NCBI GenBank assembly: GCA_016787705.1 | Contig: JAEUTP010000014.1 | Coordinates: 248,001-312,000, forward strand | Direction of reading: 5' to 3' | Length of the DNA: 64,000 nucleotides | Origin: Bacteroidia bacterium | Lineage (GTDB): Bacteria > Bacteroidota > Bacteroidia > B-17B0 > Aurantibacillaceae | Part shown: piece after piece, positions 52,616 through 61,613 of the stretch | Layout of the letters: each line of letters starts with the position of its first letter | How positions within the stretch are numbered: position 1 is the first letter of the stretch | The notes under the pieces: generated by a model | Databases searched by the model: none | What the model saw: only the letters and a program-made list of their open reading frames with translations | Told to the model about the DNA's origin: nothing | Position numbers and translations under genes: made by a program

Positions 52616-54748
52616 TTAGTTGATCACTAATTTTTTAGACATTTTTTGGCCGTTAATAGAGATATTTACAAAATAAATACCTTTTGAAAGCGCACTGTTT
52701 TTATTAACAGTAACAGTTTGCTCACCTGCATTATAAGTATTGATAGTTGCAGGTAAAACATCTTTACCTAACATATCAACAACATTTACAGTAACAGTTG
52801 CACCATCATTTAAATTAAATTTAAGGTTTGTTTCTCCAGTAGAAGGATTTGGGAATAAATTTAATTTATAGCTCTTTGCTAATTCATTTAATCCGTTCGG
52901 CCCTTGAAAATCAACTGCATCAATAAATAAACGGTTACCAAAACCATTCATAGGGTCTTCAGTAAACACAAAACGGAATGTAGCGCTTGGAGAGTTTGCA
53001 AAGTTAAACCAATATGGATAAGAAGTTACATCAACATCTTTCCATTCTGAAGCCACAGGCACGTAAGGTGTTGAAGTAGTACCACCCGAACCTGAAGCCA
53101 TAGTACTTGCATTTAGGCTAACCACATCTATCCACGAACCACCGCAATCTAATGAACCCTGTAAAACCAGTTTATCAGCATGTGTTGCGCTTTGTCTTGC
53201 ATAAGCATAAGAGAATTTTAAAATGTTGTTTGGATTATTTACAACATCCATAACTGGCATTGTTAAAATATCAACCTGGTTAAATGAACTTTGAGTACCA
53301 TCTAAATAAAATGAACCAGAACCATGTTTAGCAGCAACACCTGTTTGATCCCATGTAACACCGCCACCAACATTATCAACAGACCAATTTGTTGGTACGC
53401 CGGCATTTTCAAAACTCTCAAAATAGTTACCTGTAATAACTGCATTACCATTTAAAACAGTAACAGTTTTTACTTTGGTACTGCTACCCTGACCGTTGGT
53501 TACGGTTAAAGTTACCGAACTTACACCCGGTGTTGGAAAAGAAATTGCAGTAGTTGAATTTGTTGGATTTGCAGGAGTAGCTCCGTTATCAGCGCTCCAT
53601 GCGTATGTTGAAATAGTACCATTATAAGAAAGATCTTTGAAATTTAGCGATCCACCTGAACATACTGTGTAATTTGTGGTTGACATAAATTCTGCTACCG
53701 GAGGGCAAGGGTTTGTGCTGTTAACATCAGTAAGTGCCAAATTAGCAGGCGTACTAAGGTTACTTCTGCCGCTGGTTGCTGAAGCAAGTGCATTTCGCAT
53801 AACAGTTGTTTGACCCGATGTGAAGTTTTTTGGACAAGATGAATAATCCATAATATTCTCAACATTTTGAGTTGGTCCACCAGTACAAACGTTGCCAGAC
53901 AAACTTGTAGGGCAAGCGCTAAAATTACCTTTAGTCCAAGGTGTATCAGATACGCCATCATCACCACAAACAACACCAGGGTTATTCGTATTACCAAAAG
54001 TGTGGGTTAAGTTTAACCAGTGACCTGCTTCGTGGCTTAATGAACGAATGTTTGTCATGGTGCTTAAGAAACCATAGTTGTAAACGATAGCGTCAGGTAA
54101 AGCGCCAGATGGCCATGTGCCAGGCTTATAAGTATAACCAACAATAATACCACCACCAGTTACAGTACCGGTTGGTACAATTTGTTTAACAATAATAATA
54201 TTAAGGTATTTTGTAGGATCCCAAGTAATTCCTGTATAGTTAGTGCTAACTGCAGATTGTGACCAAACAGTTCTCGAATCCAAATGATGAACAATGCCAT
54301 TTGTGCAATTATTATTAGGATCTCTGTGCGCTAACATAAATTTAATGTCAGAATTAATGTATAATGACTGAAACGGGGCAGCAACAGTGTTTGCGTCAGG
54401 GCTGGCAGCAGCATAATCTAAATTCATTTGCGCTAAAGCAGCAGCACATGTTGCATCCGAAACGTTTTCGCCTCCACCCTGGTGTAAAATGTGGAATACA
54501 ACAGGAATAGTATATTGAAAAGCAGCAGATGTTTTATTAACTCCTTTATTTTTCTCTGCTTCAACATATTGTTTATATGCTTCTTCCTGTAAAGCGTTAT
54601 AACGTTTTTCTGCACCTGGATTTGCTTTAAACGCTTCTTCCATAGCCGCATACGTATTACATGGCTGAATTTTACCTTCTTGAGCAATACCAGTTGTTGC
54701 TGCAAAAATTGCAACACCAAGTGTTATTTTAGATAATTGTTTTTTCAT
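52616..54748 (-). CDS. Secreted M43-type metalloprotease with PKD and T9SS domains
   Basis: 710 residues with a signal peptide (GVAIFAATTGIAQ). The pappalysin/M43 catalytic site is H239-E240-xx-H243-x5-H249 in SHEAGHWLNLTHTFG, with the Met-turn IMDYSSCP. A PKD-like domain follows (CSGGSLNFKDLSYNGTIS), then a concanavalin-like region (YFESFENAGVPTNWSV), and a T9SS sorting domain (LNLFPNPSTGETNLKF ... KGIYFVNI). It is expected to be secreted through type IX and to cleave extracellular proteins. A strong terminator follows. Together with the protein at the left edge it is the second T9SS cargo in the window. Confidence 0.93.
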   Translation of the reverse strand: MKKQLSKITLGVAIFAATTGIAQEGKIQPCNTYAAMEEAFKANPGAEKRYNALQEEAYKQYVEAEKNKGVNKTSAAFQYTIPVVFHILHQGGGENVSDATCAAALAQMNLDYAAASPDANTVAAPFQSLYINSDIKFMLAHRDPNNNCTNGIVHHLDSRTVWSQSAVSTNYTGITWDPTKYLNIIIVKQIVPTGTVTGGGIIVGYTYKPGTWPSGALPDAIVYNYGFLSTMTNIRSLSHEAGHWLNLTHTFGNTNNPGVVCGDDGVSDTPWTKGNFSACPTSLSGNVCTGGPTQNVENIMDYSSCPKNFTSGQTTVMRNALASATSGRSNLSTPANLALTDVNSTNPCPPVAEFMSTTNYTVCSGGSLNFKDLSYNGTISTYAWSADNGATPANPTNSTTAISFPTPGVSSVTLTVTNGQGSSTKVKTVTVLNGNAVITGNYFESFENAGVPTNWSVDNVGGGVTWDQTGVAAKHGSGSFYLDGTQSSFNQVDILTMPVMDVVNNPNNILKFSYAYARQSATHADKLVLQGSLDCGGSWIDVVSLNASTMASGSGGTTSTPYVPVASEWKDVDVTSYPYWFNFANSPSATFRFVFTEDPMNGFGNRLFIDAVDFQGPNGLNELAKSYKLNLFPNPSTGETNLKFNLNDGATVTVNVVDMLGKDVLPATINTYNAGEQTVTVNKNSALSKGIYFVNISINGQKMSKKLVIN

Positions 54749-54774
54749 GCTGTTTTTATTTATTTTTTATGTGT

Positions 54775-55716
54775 TTATTTTTTTTGATTAGTAGGAATTT
54801 GATTTACCTGGTTTAAAGCCATCATATCTTTCATGGTTTTTTGCATGCCTTCCACACTGCCATCTAAGAAGATAACATTTCCTTTACCGTCCTGAGCGAA
54901 ATTTTTCACAGCTTCTGTCCACATACTAAAAAGAATTAAAGAAGAATCAAGATTGGCATCCTGCATTTCTCTTGCTGCACCGGCCATACCTTTAGCTACT
55001 TCCTGACGAAACAAAGCAATACCTTCACCTTTCAATTGAGATGCATCTTTTTCGGCCTGAGCCGATATCTTAATGAAATTACCTTCTGCTTCGGCAGCTT
55101 TTGTTCTTGTAATCAATAAAGCCTGGCCCTCATTCTCTGCTGCTGATTTTAAGTTATTACTTGCCACAACTTTAGCCATTGAGCGCATTACTTCTTCATC
55201 AAAAGTAATATCATTCAATTGAAGATCTATTAAATGATAACCCCATTGTTCTAAAGTATTATCCAATTGTTCTTTTACCGCTTCAACTATCTCTTTTCTT
55301 AAAATTAAAACCTCAGATTGTTTTTTTGTAGCCACAAATGCACGGACCGATCCTTCCACCGAACGAACAAGTGCCTGCATAAAATTACGGTCATCAATAA
55401 ATTTAAAAGCAACATTCTTAATTGTTTCTTCATCGCTATTTAAAACAGAATAAAGCAACATAGCTGTAAAGTTTACATTTGCCTGATCTATTGTAACAGC
55501 TTGAAAACCAAGTTCTGAGCTGCGATTTTGAACCGATACTTTTTTAAATACTTTTTCAATAAAAGGAATTTTAAGGTTTAAACCCGGGCGAAGGATACGA
55601 CTGAATTTTCCAAAAATGGTTGTAACCGCAATAGTTCCTTGTTGTACGGAAACAAAAGAAAGCAATAGCGTTAATAGTACAAAAACGATGATAATAATTA
55701 ATCCAACTGGCGACAT
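54775..55716 (-). CDS. SPFH/Band 7 domain membrane protein (stomatin-like)
   Basis: 313 residues. An N-terminal membrane helix (GLIIIIVFVLLTLLLSFVSV) is followed by the SPFH domain (IAVTTIFGKFSRILRPGLNLKIPFIEK) and a coiled-coil tail (SAAENEGQALLITRTKAAEAEGNFIKI). The form is nearer QmcA/stomatin than HflK/C. Such proteins organise membrane microdomains and regulate proteases. No NfeD-type gene is next to it. It lies 26 bp upstream of the protease gene on the same strand. Confidence 0.92.
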   Translation of the reverse strand: MSPVGLIIIIVFVLLTLLLSFVSVQQGTIAVTTIFGKFSRILRPGLNLKIPFIEKVFKKVSVQNRSSELGFQAVTIDQANVNFTAMLLYSVLNSDEETIKNVAFKFIDDRNFMQALVRSVEGSVRAFVATKKQSEVLILRKEIVEAVKEQLDNTLEQWGYHLIDLQLNDITFDEEVMRSMAKVVASNNLKSAAENEGQALLITRTKAAEAEGNFIKISAQAEKDASQLKGEGIALFRQEVAKGMAGAAREMQDANLDSSLILFSMWTEAVKNFAQDGKGNVIFLDGSVEGMQKTMKDMMALNQVNQIPTNQKK

Positions 55717-55723
55717 AATAATT

Positions 55724-55731
55724 TATATTTG
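55724..55731 (+). promoter_or_regulatory. -7 promoter box (TATATTTG) for the TPR gene
   Basis: Exact match in the divergent region, 46 bases before the GTG at 55778. Confidence 0.5.
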
Positions 55732-55777
55732 TATAAATGTATGAAATTTTTCCTGTGCTTCAAAATCGATTTTAAAG

Positions 55778-56848
55778 GTGGTAAAAAATACGTATAAATG
55801 GCTTTTTTTGGTCCTCATTTGGCTTATTTCTCCAACTTTAAAAGGTCAGGAAGTGTCCGCCGATACTATTCCAGAGCATGAAAAGATCTATGCAAAAGCT
55901 GTAAAATTAATTGATTCGGCAAAGTACCAGGAAGCCATTCCGGTTTTAAAAAATGCCATTAAAGAAAAGAAGGATTATTGGGAAGCCTATAATAAAATGG
56001 CCTTTTGTAAAATAAAATTAAAAGATTACAAAGGGGCCGAAAAGGATCTTAAAAAAGCAGAAATGATAATGCCTTTAAATTTTGAAACTACTAAGTTGAA
56101 CGGTATTAACTATTATTTAAATAATAAGTTTAGCGAAAGTAAAGGCGCTATTGATTCGGCTGTTGAAATTGCAAAAGATGAAAAGATTGATGACTGGGAG
56201 CTTTTTTATTATCGCTCGTTGCTTATGTTTAAAGGGAAAAGCTATAAAGCAGCTTTGGGCGCGGCTGAATCGGCGGTAGAGATAAACCCAAAATGTATTG
56301 ATTGTATGGTTTTGAAAGGAGAAATTCGCTTTGTTACAAAAGAGTACAATTATGCCATTAAAGAACTAAATGATGCCATTAAAAAAATGCCTGCCGAAAC
56401 ACCAGATTATAAAGCCTATAAACTCAGGGCAAAGGCAAAGTTTGAAAATAAAGATTATAAAGGCGCTGTTACCGACTGGAATGTTTATTTAGACGGTGTG
56501 CCCGGTGAGGAAGAGGCTTTGGTAGCTCGTGGTGCAGCTAAAATTGAAAGTAAAGATAATACTGGTGCTATTGCCGATCTGGATGAAGCTATTAAAATTA
56601 ATGCAAAAAATCCGGTAAGCTTTTGTTACAGGGCCGTTGCAAAATCTGAGAATAAAGCGTTTCAGGAAGCATTAAAAGATTATGAAGCGGCAATAAAACT
56701 TAAGTTTGATTATGCTGATGCTTACTTTAATCGCGCCGCAACAAAAATGGCCATTAAAGATAAACATGGCGCTTGCGATGATCTTAATAAAGCCGATGGA
56801 TTAGGCAATACAAGCGCTGCACAGATCATTGAACGATTTTGTAAGTGA
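55778..56848 (+). CDS. Exported TPR-repeat protein
   Basis: The GTG at 55778 gives a signal peptide (WLFLVLIWLISPTLKGQ); no in-frame ATG exists nearby. The 356-residue protein has about eight TPRs (AKYQEAIPVLKNAIKEKKDY; DYKGAEKDLKKAEMIMPLNF; FQEALKDYEAAIKLKFDYADAYFNRA), the last ending in HGACDDLNKADGLG. TPR proteins act as periplasmic scaffolds; the partner is unknown. Confidence 0.88.
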   Translation: MVKNTYKWLFLVLIWLISPTLKGQEVSADTIPEHEKIYAKAVKLIDSAKYQEAIPVLKNAIKEKKDYWEAYNKMAFCKIKLKDYKGAEKDLKKAEMIMPLNFETTKLNGINYYLNNKFSESKGAIDSAVEIAKDEKIDDWELFYYRSLLMFKGKSYKAALGAAESAVEINPKCIDCMVLKGEIRFVTKEYNYAIKELNDAIKKMPAETPDYKAYKLRAKAKFENKDYKGAVTDWNVYLDGVPGEEEALVARGAAKIESKDNTGAIADLDEAIKINAKNPVSFCYRAVAKSENKAFQEALKDYEAAIKLKFDYADAYFNRAATKMAIKDKHGACDDLNKADGLGNTSAAQIIERFCK

Positions 56849-56862
56849 TTTGTTTTTTTTAG

Positions 56863-57006
56863 AGCCACTAATTTCTCAAATTCTTATATTTTTAATAGAA
56901 ATATTATTTGTGTAATTTAAACTTAAAACAATAAATTGTTTTAAATAATTATTTCACTAATGATGTAGTTGAAACAGATTAGTGTTTTTTAGTGAAATTG
57001 GTGGCT
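56863..57006. repeat. Inverted-repeat element, copy B
   Basis: About 144 bp bounded by AGCCACTAATTT and TTAGTGAAATTGGTGGCT, the same ends as copies A and C with some drift on the left. It lies between convergent genes (TPR and apaG) and has no coding potential. Confidence 0.7.
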
Positions 57007-57025
57007 AAAAATACCGAAGAAAATT

Positions 57026-57412
57026 TTAATTGAATTTAGAAGGTACAAACATTTCAAATCTCGGGATCTGAACATTAAACTCGGTCTCATCAATTAAGCG
57101 GGTCATTACATAAAAACCTTCCATATACCCTAATTCGCTGGCTAAATTGCAGCCGCTGTTGTACTCAAATTTTTGCCCCGGCTCAATGATTGGGGTTTCA
57201 CCTATTACACCTTCGCCATCAACTTCGCGCTTTTCGCCAACACTGTCAAAAATATCCCAATGCCTTCTTAAAAGTTGTACAGAGTAATCGCTGTTATTTT
57301 GAATAGTAATAAAATAAACAAAGAAATAATGATTTTCTCTTGGCACGCTTTGTTCAGATAAATAGCGTACTTCAACCGAGATCTCAATGTTATGTGTGGT
57401 TGTTTTTACCAT
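57026..57412 (-). CDS. apaG: ApaG domain protein
   Basis: 128 residues, the whole ApaG/FN3-like fold: YFITIQNNSDYSVQLLRRHWDIFDS, then GEGVIGETPIIEPGQKFEYNSGC and EGFYVMTRL. ApaG proteins are linked to magnesium/cobalt resistance and bind pyrophosphate-type ligands; the exact role is unsettled. Confidence 0.93.
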   Translation of the reverse strand: MVKTTTHNIEISVEVRYLSEQSVPRENHYFFVYFITIQNNSDYSVQLLRRHWDIFDSVGEKREVDGEGVIGETPIIEPGQKFEYNSGCNLASELGYMEGFYVMTRLIDETEFNVQIPRFEMFVPSKFN

Positions 57413-57477
57413 TTTGTATTACAATATTAAACCGTTTTTTTTAAAATAAAGAATTTCCCTACTAAAATTTAACAATT

Positions 57478-58617
57478 TTAAGCTACCGTTACCGGGCTTG
57501 AAACGAGTTGCTGGTAAAGCTTTTCGTATTGCGGTAAAATATTTACAAGGTCGAATTTTTTTGCCTGTGCAAAAGCATTTTGGCGAAATTGTTCGAATAG
57601 TTTATTGTCTTTCAATAATTTTATAGCATTATTAGCCATGTCTTCAACATTACCAACATCGCTTAAATAACCTGTTTTACCATTTACATTCACCTCAGGC
57701 AAACCACCGCTATTGGTGCTTATTACCGGTACTTTCATAGCCATTGCCTCAAGTGCCGATAAGCCAAAGCTTTCTGTTTCTGAAGGTAAAATAAAAAGAT
57801 CGGCCATACTTAATATCTCTTTAGGATCGGCTATCTTACCCAGATTTATTACATCTGCCTGTAAATTCAGTTGCCTGCATAATTGATCTATTTGTGCTTT
57901 CTCAGGACCATCGCCAACTAAAATTAATTTTGCAGGCATTTTGTTTTTTACCTTTTCAAAAACATAAACCACATCTTCAATTCTTTTTACTTTTCTAAAA
58001 TTACTAATGTGTACTAATATCTTTTCATCGTTAGGCGCGTACTTGCGTTTCACACAATGTTCCTGTGGCATTTCGTATTCTTTAATATTAATAAAGTTGG
58101 GAATGACAGTAATTTTATTGTCAATTTTGAATGTTTTTAATGTATCCATTTTTAAACTTTCAGAAACCGATGTAATAGCATTACTATGGTTTAAGGAGAA
58201 ACGAATTACCGGTTCAAAGGCCGGATCACGGCCAACTAATGTAATATCAGTTCCATGCAAAGTAGTAACATAAGGCAGACTGATCTTTTTTGATTTTAAG
58301 ATCTGCTGTGCTGTATAAGCTACCGAAGCATGAGGAATGGCATAGTGAACATGCAAAACATCCAACTGTTCAAAGATAGCTACATCTACAATTTTACTGG
58401 CCAATACACTTTCGTAAGGTTGGTATTCAAATAAAGGATAATCGTTCACGTTAAACTCATGATAAAACAAATTCTCATCAAACAGGTTTAAACGAAAAGG
58501 CTGGCTGTAGGACATAAAATGCACTTTATGGCCTTTTTTAGCCAATGCTTTACCTAATTCTGTTGCTACAACCCCGCTTCCGCCATAAGTAGGGAAACAA
58601 ACCATTCCTATATTCAT
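57478..58617 (-). CDS. bshA: N-acetyl-alpha-D-glucosaminyl L-malate synthase BshA
   Basis: 379-residue GT4 enzyme with the BshA opening GMVCFPTYGGSGVVATELG, then HVHYAIPHASVAY, TTLHGTDITLVG and SESFGLSALEAMAMKVPVISTN. It joins GlcNAc from UDP-GlcNAc to L-malate, the first step of bacillithiol synthesis in the cytoplasm. bshB and bshC are not in the window. Bacillithiol supports thiol redox defence, consistent with the OsmC gene nearby in the genome. Confidence 0.92.
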   Translation of the reverse strand: MNIGMVCFPTYGGSGVVATELGKALAKKGHKVHFMSYSQPFRLNLFDENLFYHEFNVNDYPLFEYQPYESVLASKIVDVAIFEQLDVLHVHYAIPHASVAYTAQQILKSKKISLPYVTTLHGTDITLVGRDPAFEPVIRFSLNHSNAITSVSESLKMDTLKTFKIDNKITVIPNFINIKEYEMPQEHCVKRKYAPNDEKILVHISNFRKVKRIEDVVYVFEKVKNKMPAKLILVGDGPEKAQIDQLCRQLNLQADVINLGKIADPKEILSMADLFILPSETESFGLSALEAMAMKVPVISTNSGGLPEVNVNGKTGYLSDVGNVEDMANNAIKLLKDNKLFEQFRQNAFAQAKKFDLVNILPQYEKLYQQLVSSPVTVA

Positions 58618-58692
58618 ATATTAAGTACTGTAATTTTCAGCATTAAAAGTACGAATAATTAGCGTGGAATAATGTTAACAAAGTTTATGTTT

Positions 58693-58851
58693 AGCCACTA
58701 ATTGCACCAATTTCACCAAAACAATTTAAGATCAACACAAACTTCGTGTTAATTTGGTTTCATTAAGAAAATTTTCTTAATGAAAGAATTTCACTAAAAA
58801 AAATAAAACCCAAACTACTTTATGTTTGTGTAATTAGTGAAATTAGTGGCT
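58693..58851. repeat. Inverted-repeat element, copy C, with internal palindrome
   Basis: About 159 bp bounded by AGCCACTAATT and ATTAGTGAAATTAGTGGCT. It holds a perfect 22-base palindrome at 58761-58782 (arm CATTAAGAAAA) and a short hairpin near 58738-58750. Its right end is 15 bp before the queE -7 box. No coding potential. Confidence 0.78.
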
Positions 58852-58866
58852 TTTAAGAATTAGTAA

Positions 58867-58874
58867 TATCTTTG
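58867..58874 (+). promoter_or_regulatory. -7 promoter box (TATCTTTG) for queE
   Basis: Exact match ending 5 bases before the TTG start, pointing to a leaderless or nearly leaderless message. Confidence 0.5.
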
Positions 58875-58879
58875 CAACC

Positions 58880-59533
58880 TTGAATTACAAATTACATAGT
58901 TTAAACCCGCACGATGAAGCTGCTTTGAATGAAGGGAAACTTTTGCCATTGATGGAAGAATTCTATACCATCCAGGGCGAAGGATTTAATACCGGTAAGG
59001 CTGCTTATTTCATTCGTATTGGCGGTTGTGATGTAGGTTGCCACTGGTGTGATGTGAAAGAAAGTTGGGATGCTAATATCCATCCCTTAACGCCTATCGA
59101 AAAAATAATTACCAATGTTGTTGAATGGAAAGCACAAAGCGTTGTAGTTACAGGTGGCGAACCATTGATCTATAATTTAGAGGCCTTAACTTCTGAATTA
59201 AAAAAGAAAAATATTGAAACCTTCATTGAAACTTCGGGCGCTTACAAACTAAGCGGTAATTGGGACTGGATCTGCCTTAGCCCCAAAAAAACAATGGCGC
59301 CATTGCCAGAAGTATACTCTAAAGCACACGAATTAAAAGTTATTGTTTTTAACCAACACGATTTTAAATGGGCGGAAGAACAAGCTGCAAAAGTTGGTAA
59401 AGATTGTTATTTATACCTGCAACCTGAGTGGAGCAAACATGCAGAATTGCTGCCCAAAATTATTGAGTACGTAAAATCAAATCCTAAATGGATGATCAGT
59501 TTGCAAACTCATAAGTATATGAATATTCCTTAG
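58880..59533 (+). CDS. queE: 7-carboxy-7-deazaguanine synthase QueE
   Basis: 217-residue radical SAM enzyme. The cluster cysteines are C50-x3-C54-x2-C57 in RIGGCDVGCHWCDVKESW, with the QueE opening LMEEFYTIQGEGFNTGKAAYF and VVTGGEPLIYN. It converts 6-carboxytetrahydropterin to CDG in queuosine synthesis. TTG at 58880 adds the 24-residue N-terminal segment usual in Bacteroidota forms; ATG 58952 would cut into it. QueC, QueD and QueF are not in the window. Confidence 0.93.
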   Translation: MNYKLHSLNPHDEAALNEGKLLPLMEEFYTIQGEGFNTGKAAYFIRIGGCDVGCHWCDVKESWDANIHPLTPIEKIITNVVEWKAQSVVVTGGEPLIYNLEALTSELKKKNIETFIETSGAYKLSGNWDWICLSPKKTMAPLPEVYSKAHELKVIVFNQHDFKWAEEQAAKVGKDCYLYLQPEWSKHAELLPKIIEYVKSNPKWMISLQTHKYMNIP

Positions 59534-59561
59534 AAAATGGAAAACTGAAGAGGTAAAATGG

Positions 59562-59609
59562 AAAATGTAATTCGAACACGTACATCATATATCTGCCACA
59601 TTACATTTT
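59562..59609. terminator. Possible stem-loop between convergent queE and response regulator genes
   Basis: Ten-base arms AAAATGTAAT and ATTACATTTT are separated by 28 bases. The sequence around also carries AAAATGGAAAA-type repeats frequent in Bacteroidota spacers. The long loop makes termination uncertain. Confidence 0.35.
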
Positions 59610-59612
59610 ACA

Positions 59613-60251
59613 TCATTTAATAAACCCCTTATCCAAAGCAAACTTTACAAGGCCCACAACTCCTTTAATTCCGGTTTTTCTGAAAATGTTTTTACGGTGG
59701 GTCTCAACCGTGCGCTCGCTTATAAATAAAGCTTCCGCAATCTGCGCATTGGTCATTTCTTTGGCAATACAATCAATAATATCCACTTCACGCTCGGTTA
59801 AATTAATGGTATTAATTTTTTCATCATTTACCGGGTTTGATTCAATTACATTCTCAACTTCTTCGCTAAAAAATTCGTTGCCTTCGTAAACAGTTTTAAT
59901 TGCCCTCACTAATTCCTCCCGGCCTGTATTCTTTAAAATGTAGCCTTTTACTCCCGCCTGTAGCATATCTTTAATATAACTGCGCTCACCAAACATGCTT
60001 AATGCAATAAATTTTGTATCGCCCATACGTGGCTTTAATTTGCGTACAAGATCAACACCACTTAGTTCTGGCATATTTATATCGGTTAAAACAATATCCG
60101 GCTTTAATAGTTGAATTTGCTCAAAGGCCAGCAATGGCAAGGTGCATTCGCCCACTATCTCAAAATCTTTTTCGCTCGAGATAATAGCTTTTAAACCATC
60201 CAACAGCATTTGATGATCATCAACCAGGTATATTTTTACTTTTCCAGCCAT
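59613..60251 (-). CDS. NarL/FixJ-type response regulator
   Basis: 212 residues: receiver domain with D11-D12, the phospho-acceptor D57 in PDIVLTDINMPEL and the conserved Lys in GYILKNTG. A LuxR-type HTH follows (INLTEREVDIIDCIAKEMTNAQIAEALFISERTVETHRKNIF). It should regulate transcription after phosphorylation. No histidine kinase gene is near, so it is an orphan in this window. It lies 16 bp after the amidase gene on the same strand. Confidence 0.93.
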   Translation of the reverse strand: MAGKVKIYLVDDHQMLLDGLKAIISSEKDFEIVGECTLPLLAFEQIQLLKPDIVLTDINMPELSGVDLVRKLKPRMGDTKFIALSMFGERSYIKDMLQAGVKGYILKNTGREELVRAIKTVYEGNEFFSEEVENVIESNPVNDEKINTINLTEREVDIIDCIAKEMTNAQIAEALFISERTVETHRKNIFRKTGIKGVVGLVKFALDKGFIK

Positions 60252-60267
60252 TACAAACTCTAATATA

Positions 60268-61548
60268 CTATTTTTTTATAAACTTAAATACGGCCTGGTA
60301 ATAACTTTTTGCCACATTCAATAAGCGGTCGTTGGTTTTTAAATCCTTATAGGTAATATCTGTTTTCATTAAAGCGTCACATTCTGTTTCATTATCCTGA
60401 TAAAGACTTTCTCCATAAACCAAAGGTGAATTTATGGTACGGCATAAATTAAGGTTTCTTGAAAATACACCCGGGCTTTTTGTTAAAAGGCAATTATCCT
60501 TTAAGTACGAAGCGTCAAACTGAGAAGCGATTGGGATACTGAGATTTTTGTTAAAGTTAGAAACAGTTAAAGCAGCCAGCTTTTCTGACTGGTTTAACTC
60601 ATCTGTTAAAAGCAGGCGTAAAAAATGAACCTTATTTTCTGCCTTGTCTAAATTGTCATTTGTAAAAGCTCCGCCAATAAAGGCCATTGTAAAATTCTTT
60701 TTTGTTACCTGTTTCCAGGGTTCATTTTTTTCATCCACATTGTAATGAATAACAACGCTTACATGCGGATAAAAATCATTCATTACTTTTGCACGGTTGT
60801 TAAGATCATAATCCCTGAAAAAATCCCAGAAAAGATCATGATCGTTATCTTTTATAAACTTTGTATATTTTAGTTTTGGAAGAATCTTATTGTTGTATAA
60901 ACTATCTAAAACTCTGGTTTTATGAACGCTTAACCACTGAGAATAGGTACAGTTAAATGAGTTGTAATTTTCCTGAGAACGGCTTAATAATACTTTCGCA
61001 CCTTGCTCTTCCAGCATTTTTTGTAACAGCTGCGCTGTATTAAATGCTAAAGCGCTTTCAAATATTTTAATGGTATCATAAGGATGATTGATGCTATCTT
61101 TTCTGAAATACAAAAATTTTTGCTCTATCAAAGCTTCGGTTAAATTAACAGCTGTATGCCCGGGATCAATAGCTATACGATATCCCGAAAGAGGTAATTT
61201 ATTATCGTATTTATTTTTCTTTTTTTTATCAGTTATTTTATCAAAAATACTATCGCATTTTGATTTAGATAATTTTTTTACACCTTTAAATTTTATAAGT
61301 TGTTCTTGTTTTGAAAAAGGGTTATTTACAAGAAACTTTGCGAAAAGCTCAATTTCATTAGCGTAAACAGCTATCTCCTTTTTGCCTTTTTCATCTAAAA
61401 TATAAATAGCATCGTTAGTAAATTGAACGCGGTTGTTTAAAGAACCTCTAAAATTTAAATACGTATCAAAACGGTATTTACACTGCTGTATGGTTTGAGC
61501 AAAGGCAAAATGACAGAAAAAGCAAAAAACAAAAAGAGTACGCGGCAT
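60268..61548 (-). CDS. Divergent N-acetylmuramoyl-L-alanine amidase (Amidase_3)
   Basis: 426 residues with a signal peptide (FVFCFFCHFAFAQ). The zinc ligands of Amidase_3 are seen as H131 in IAIDPGHTA, E164 in IFESALAFNTAQLL and H268 in VSVVIHYNVD, and a catalytic Glu is in VYGESLYQDN. A long insertion (210-260) and an N-terminal region of about 115 residues are atypical. It should cleave the amide between MurNAc and L-Ala in peptidoglycan. Pairing with a response regulator gene is noted. Confidence 0.8.
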   Translation of the reverse strand: MPRTLFVFCFFCHFAFAQTIQQCKYRFDTYLNFRGSLNNRVQFTNDAIYILDEKGKKEIAVYANEIELFAKFLVNNPFSKQEQLIKFKGVKKLSKSKCDSIFDKITDKKKKNKYDNKLPLSGYRIAIDPGHTAVNLTEALIEQKFLYFRKDSINHPYDTIKIFESALAFNTAQLLQKMLEEQGAKVLLSRSQENYNSFNCTYSQWLSVHKTRVLDSLYNNKILPKLKYTKFIKDNDHDLFWDFFRDYDLNNRAKVMNDFYPHVSVVIHYNVDEKNEPWKQVTKKNFTMAFIGGAFTNDNLDKAENKVHFLRLLLTDELNQSEKLAALTVSNFNKNLSIPIASQFDASYLKDNCLLTKSPGVFSRNLNLCRTINSPLVYGESLYQDNETECDALMKTDITYKDLKTNDRLLNVAKSYYQAVFKFIKK

Positions 61549-61613
61549 GTTTATAAAATTAAAATTATCTGTTCGGCTATTTTTTGTACTTTCAAATTGT
61601 TATCAAACCAAAT

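Noticed and set aside
53695..54720. Long hydrophobic frames overlapping the M43 protease on the same strand but in another phase
   Set aside because: Amino acid content is skewed, and the protease frame has clear conserved motifs across the same bases.
55741..55797. Eighteen-codon frame MKFFLCFKIDFKGGKKYV upstream of the TPR gene
   Set aside because: It has no conservation evidence and overlaps the real start in another phase; could be a leader peptide but nothing supports it.
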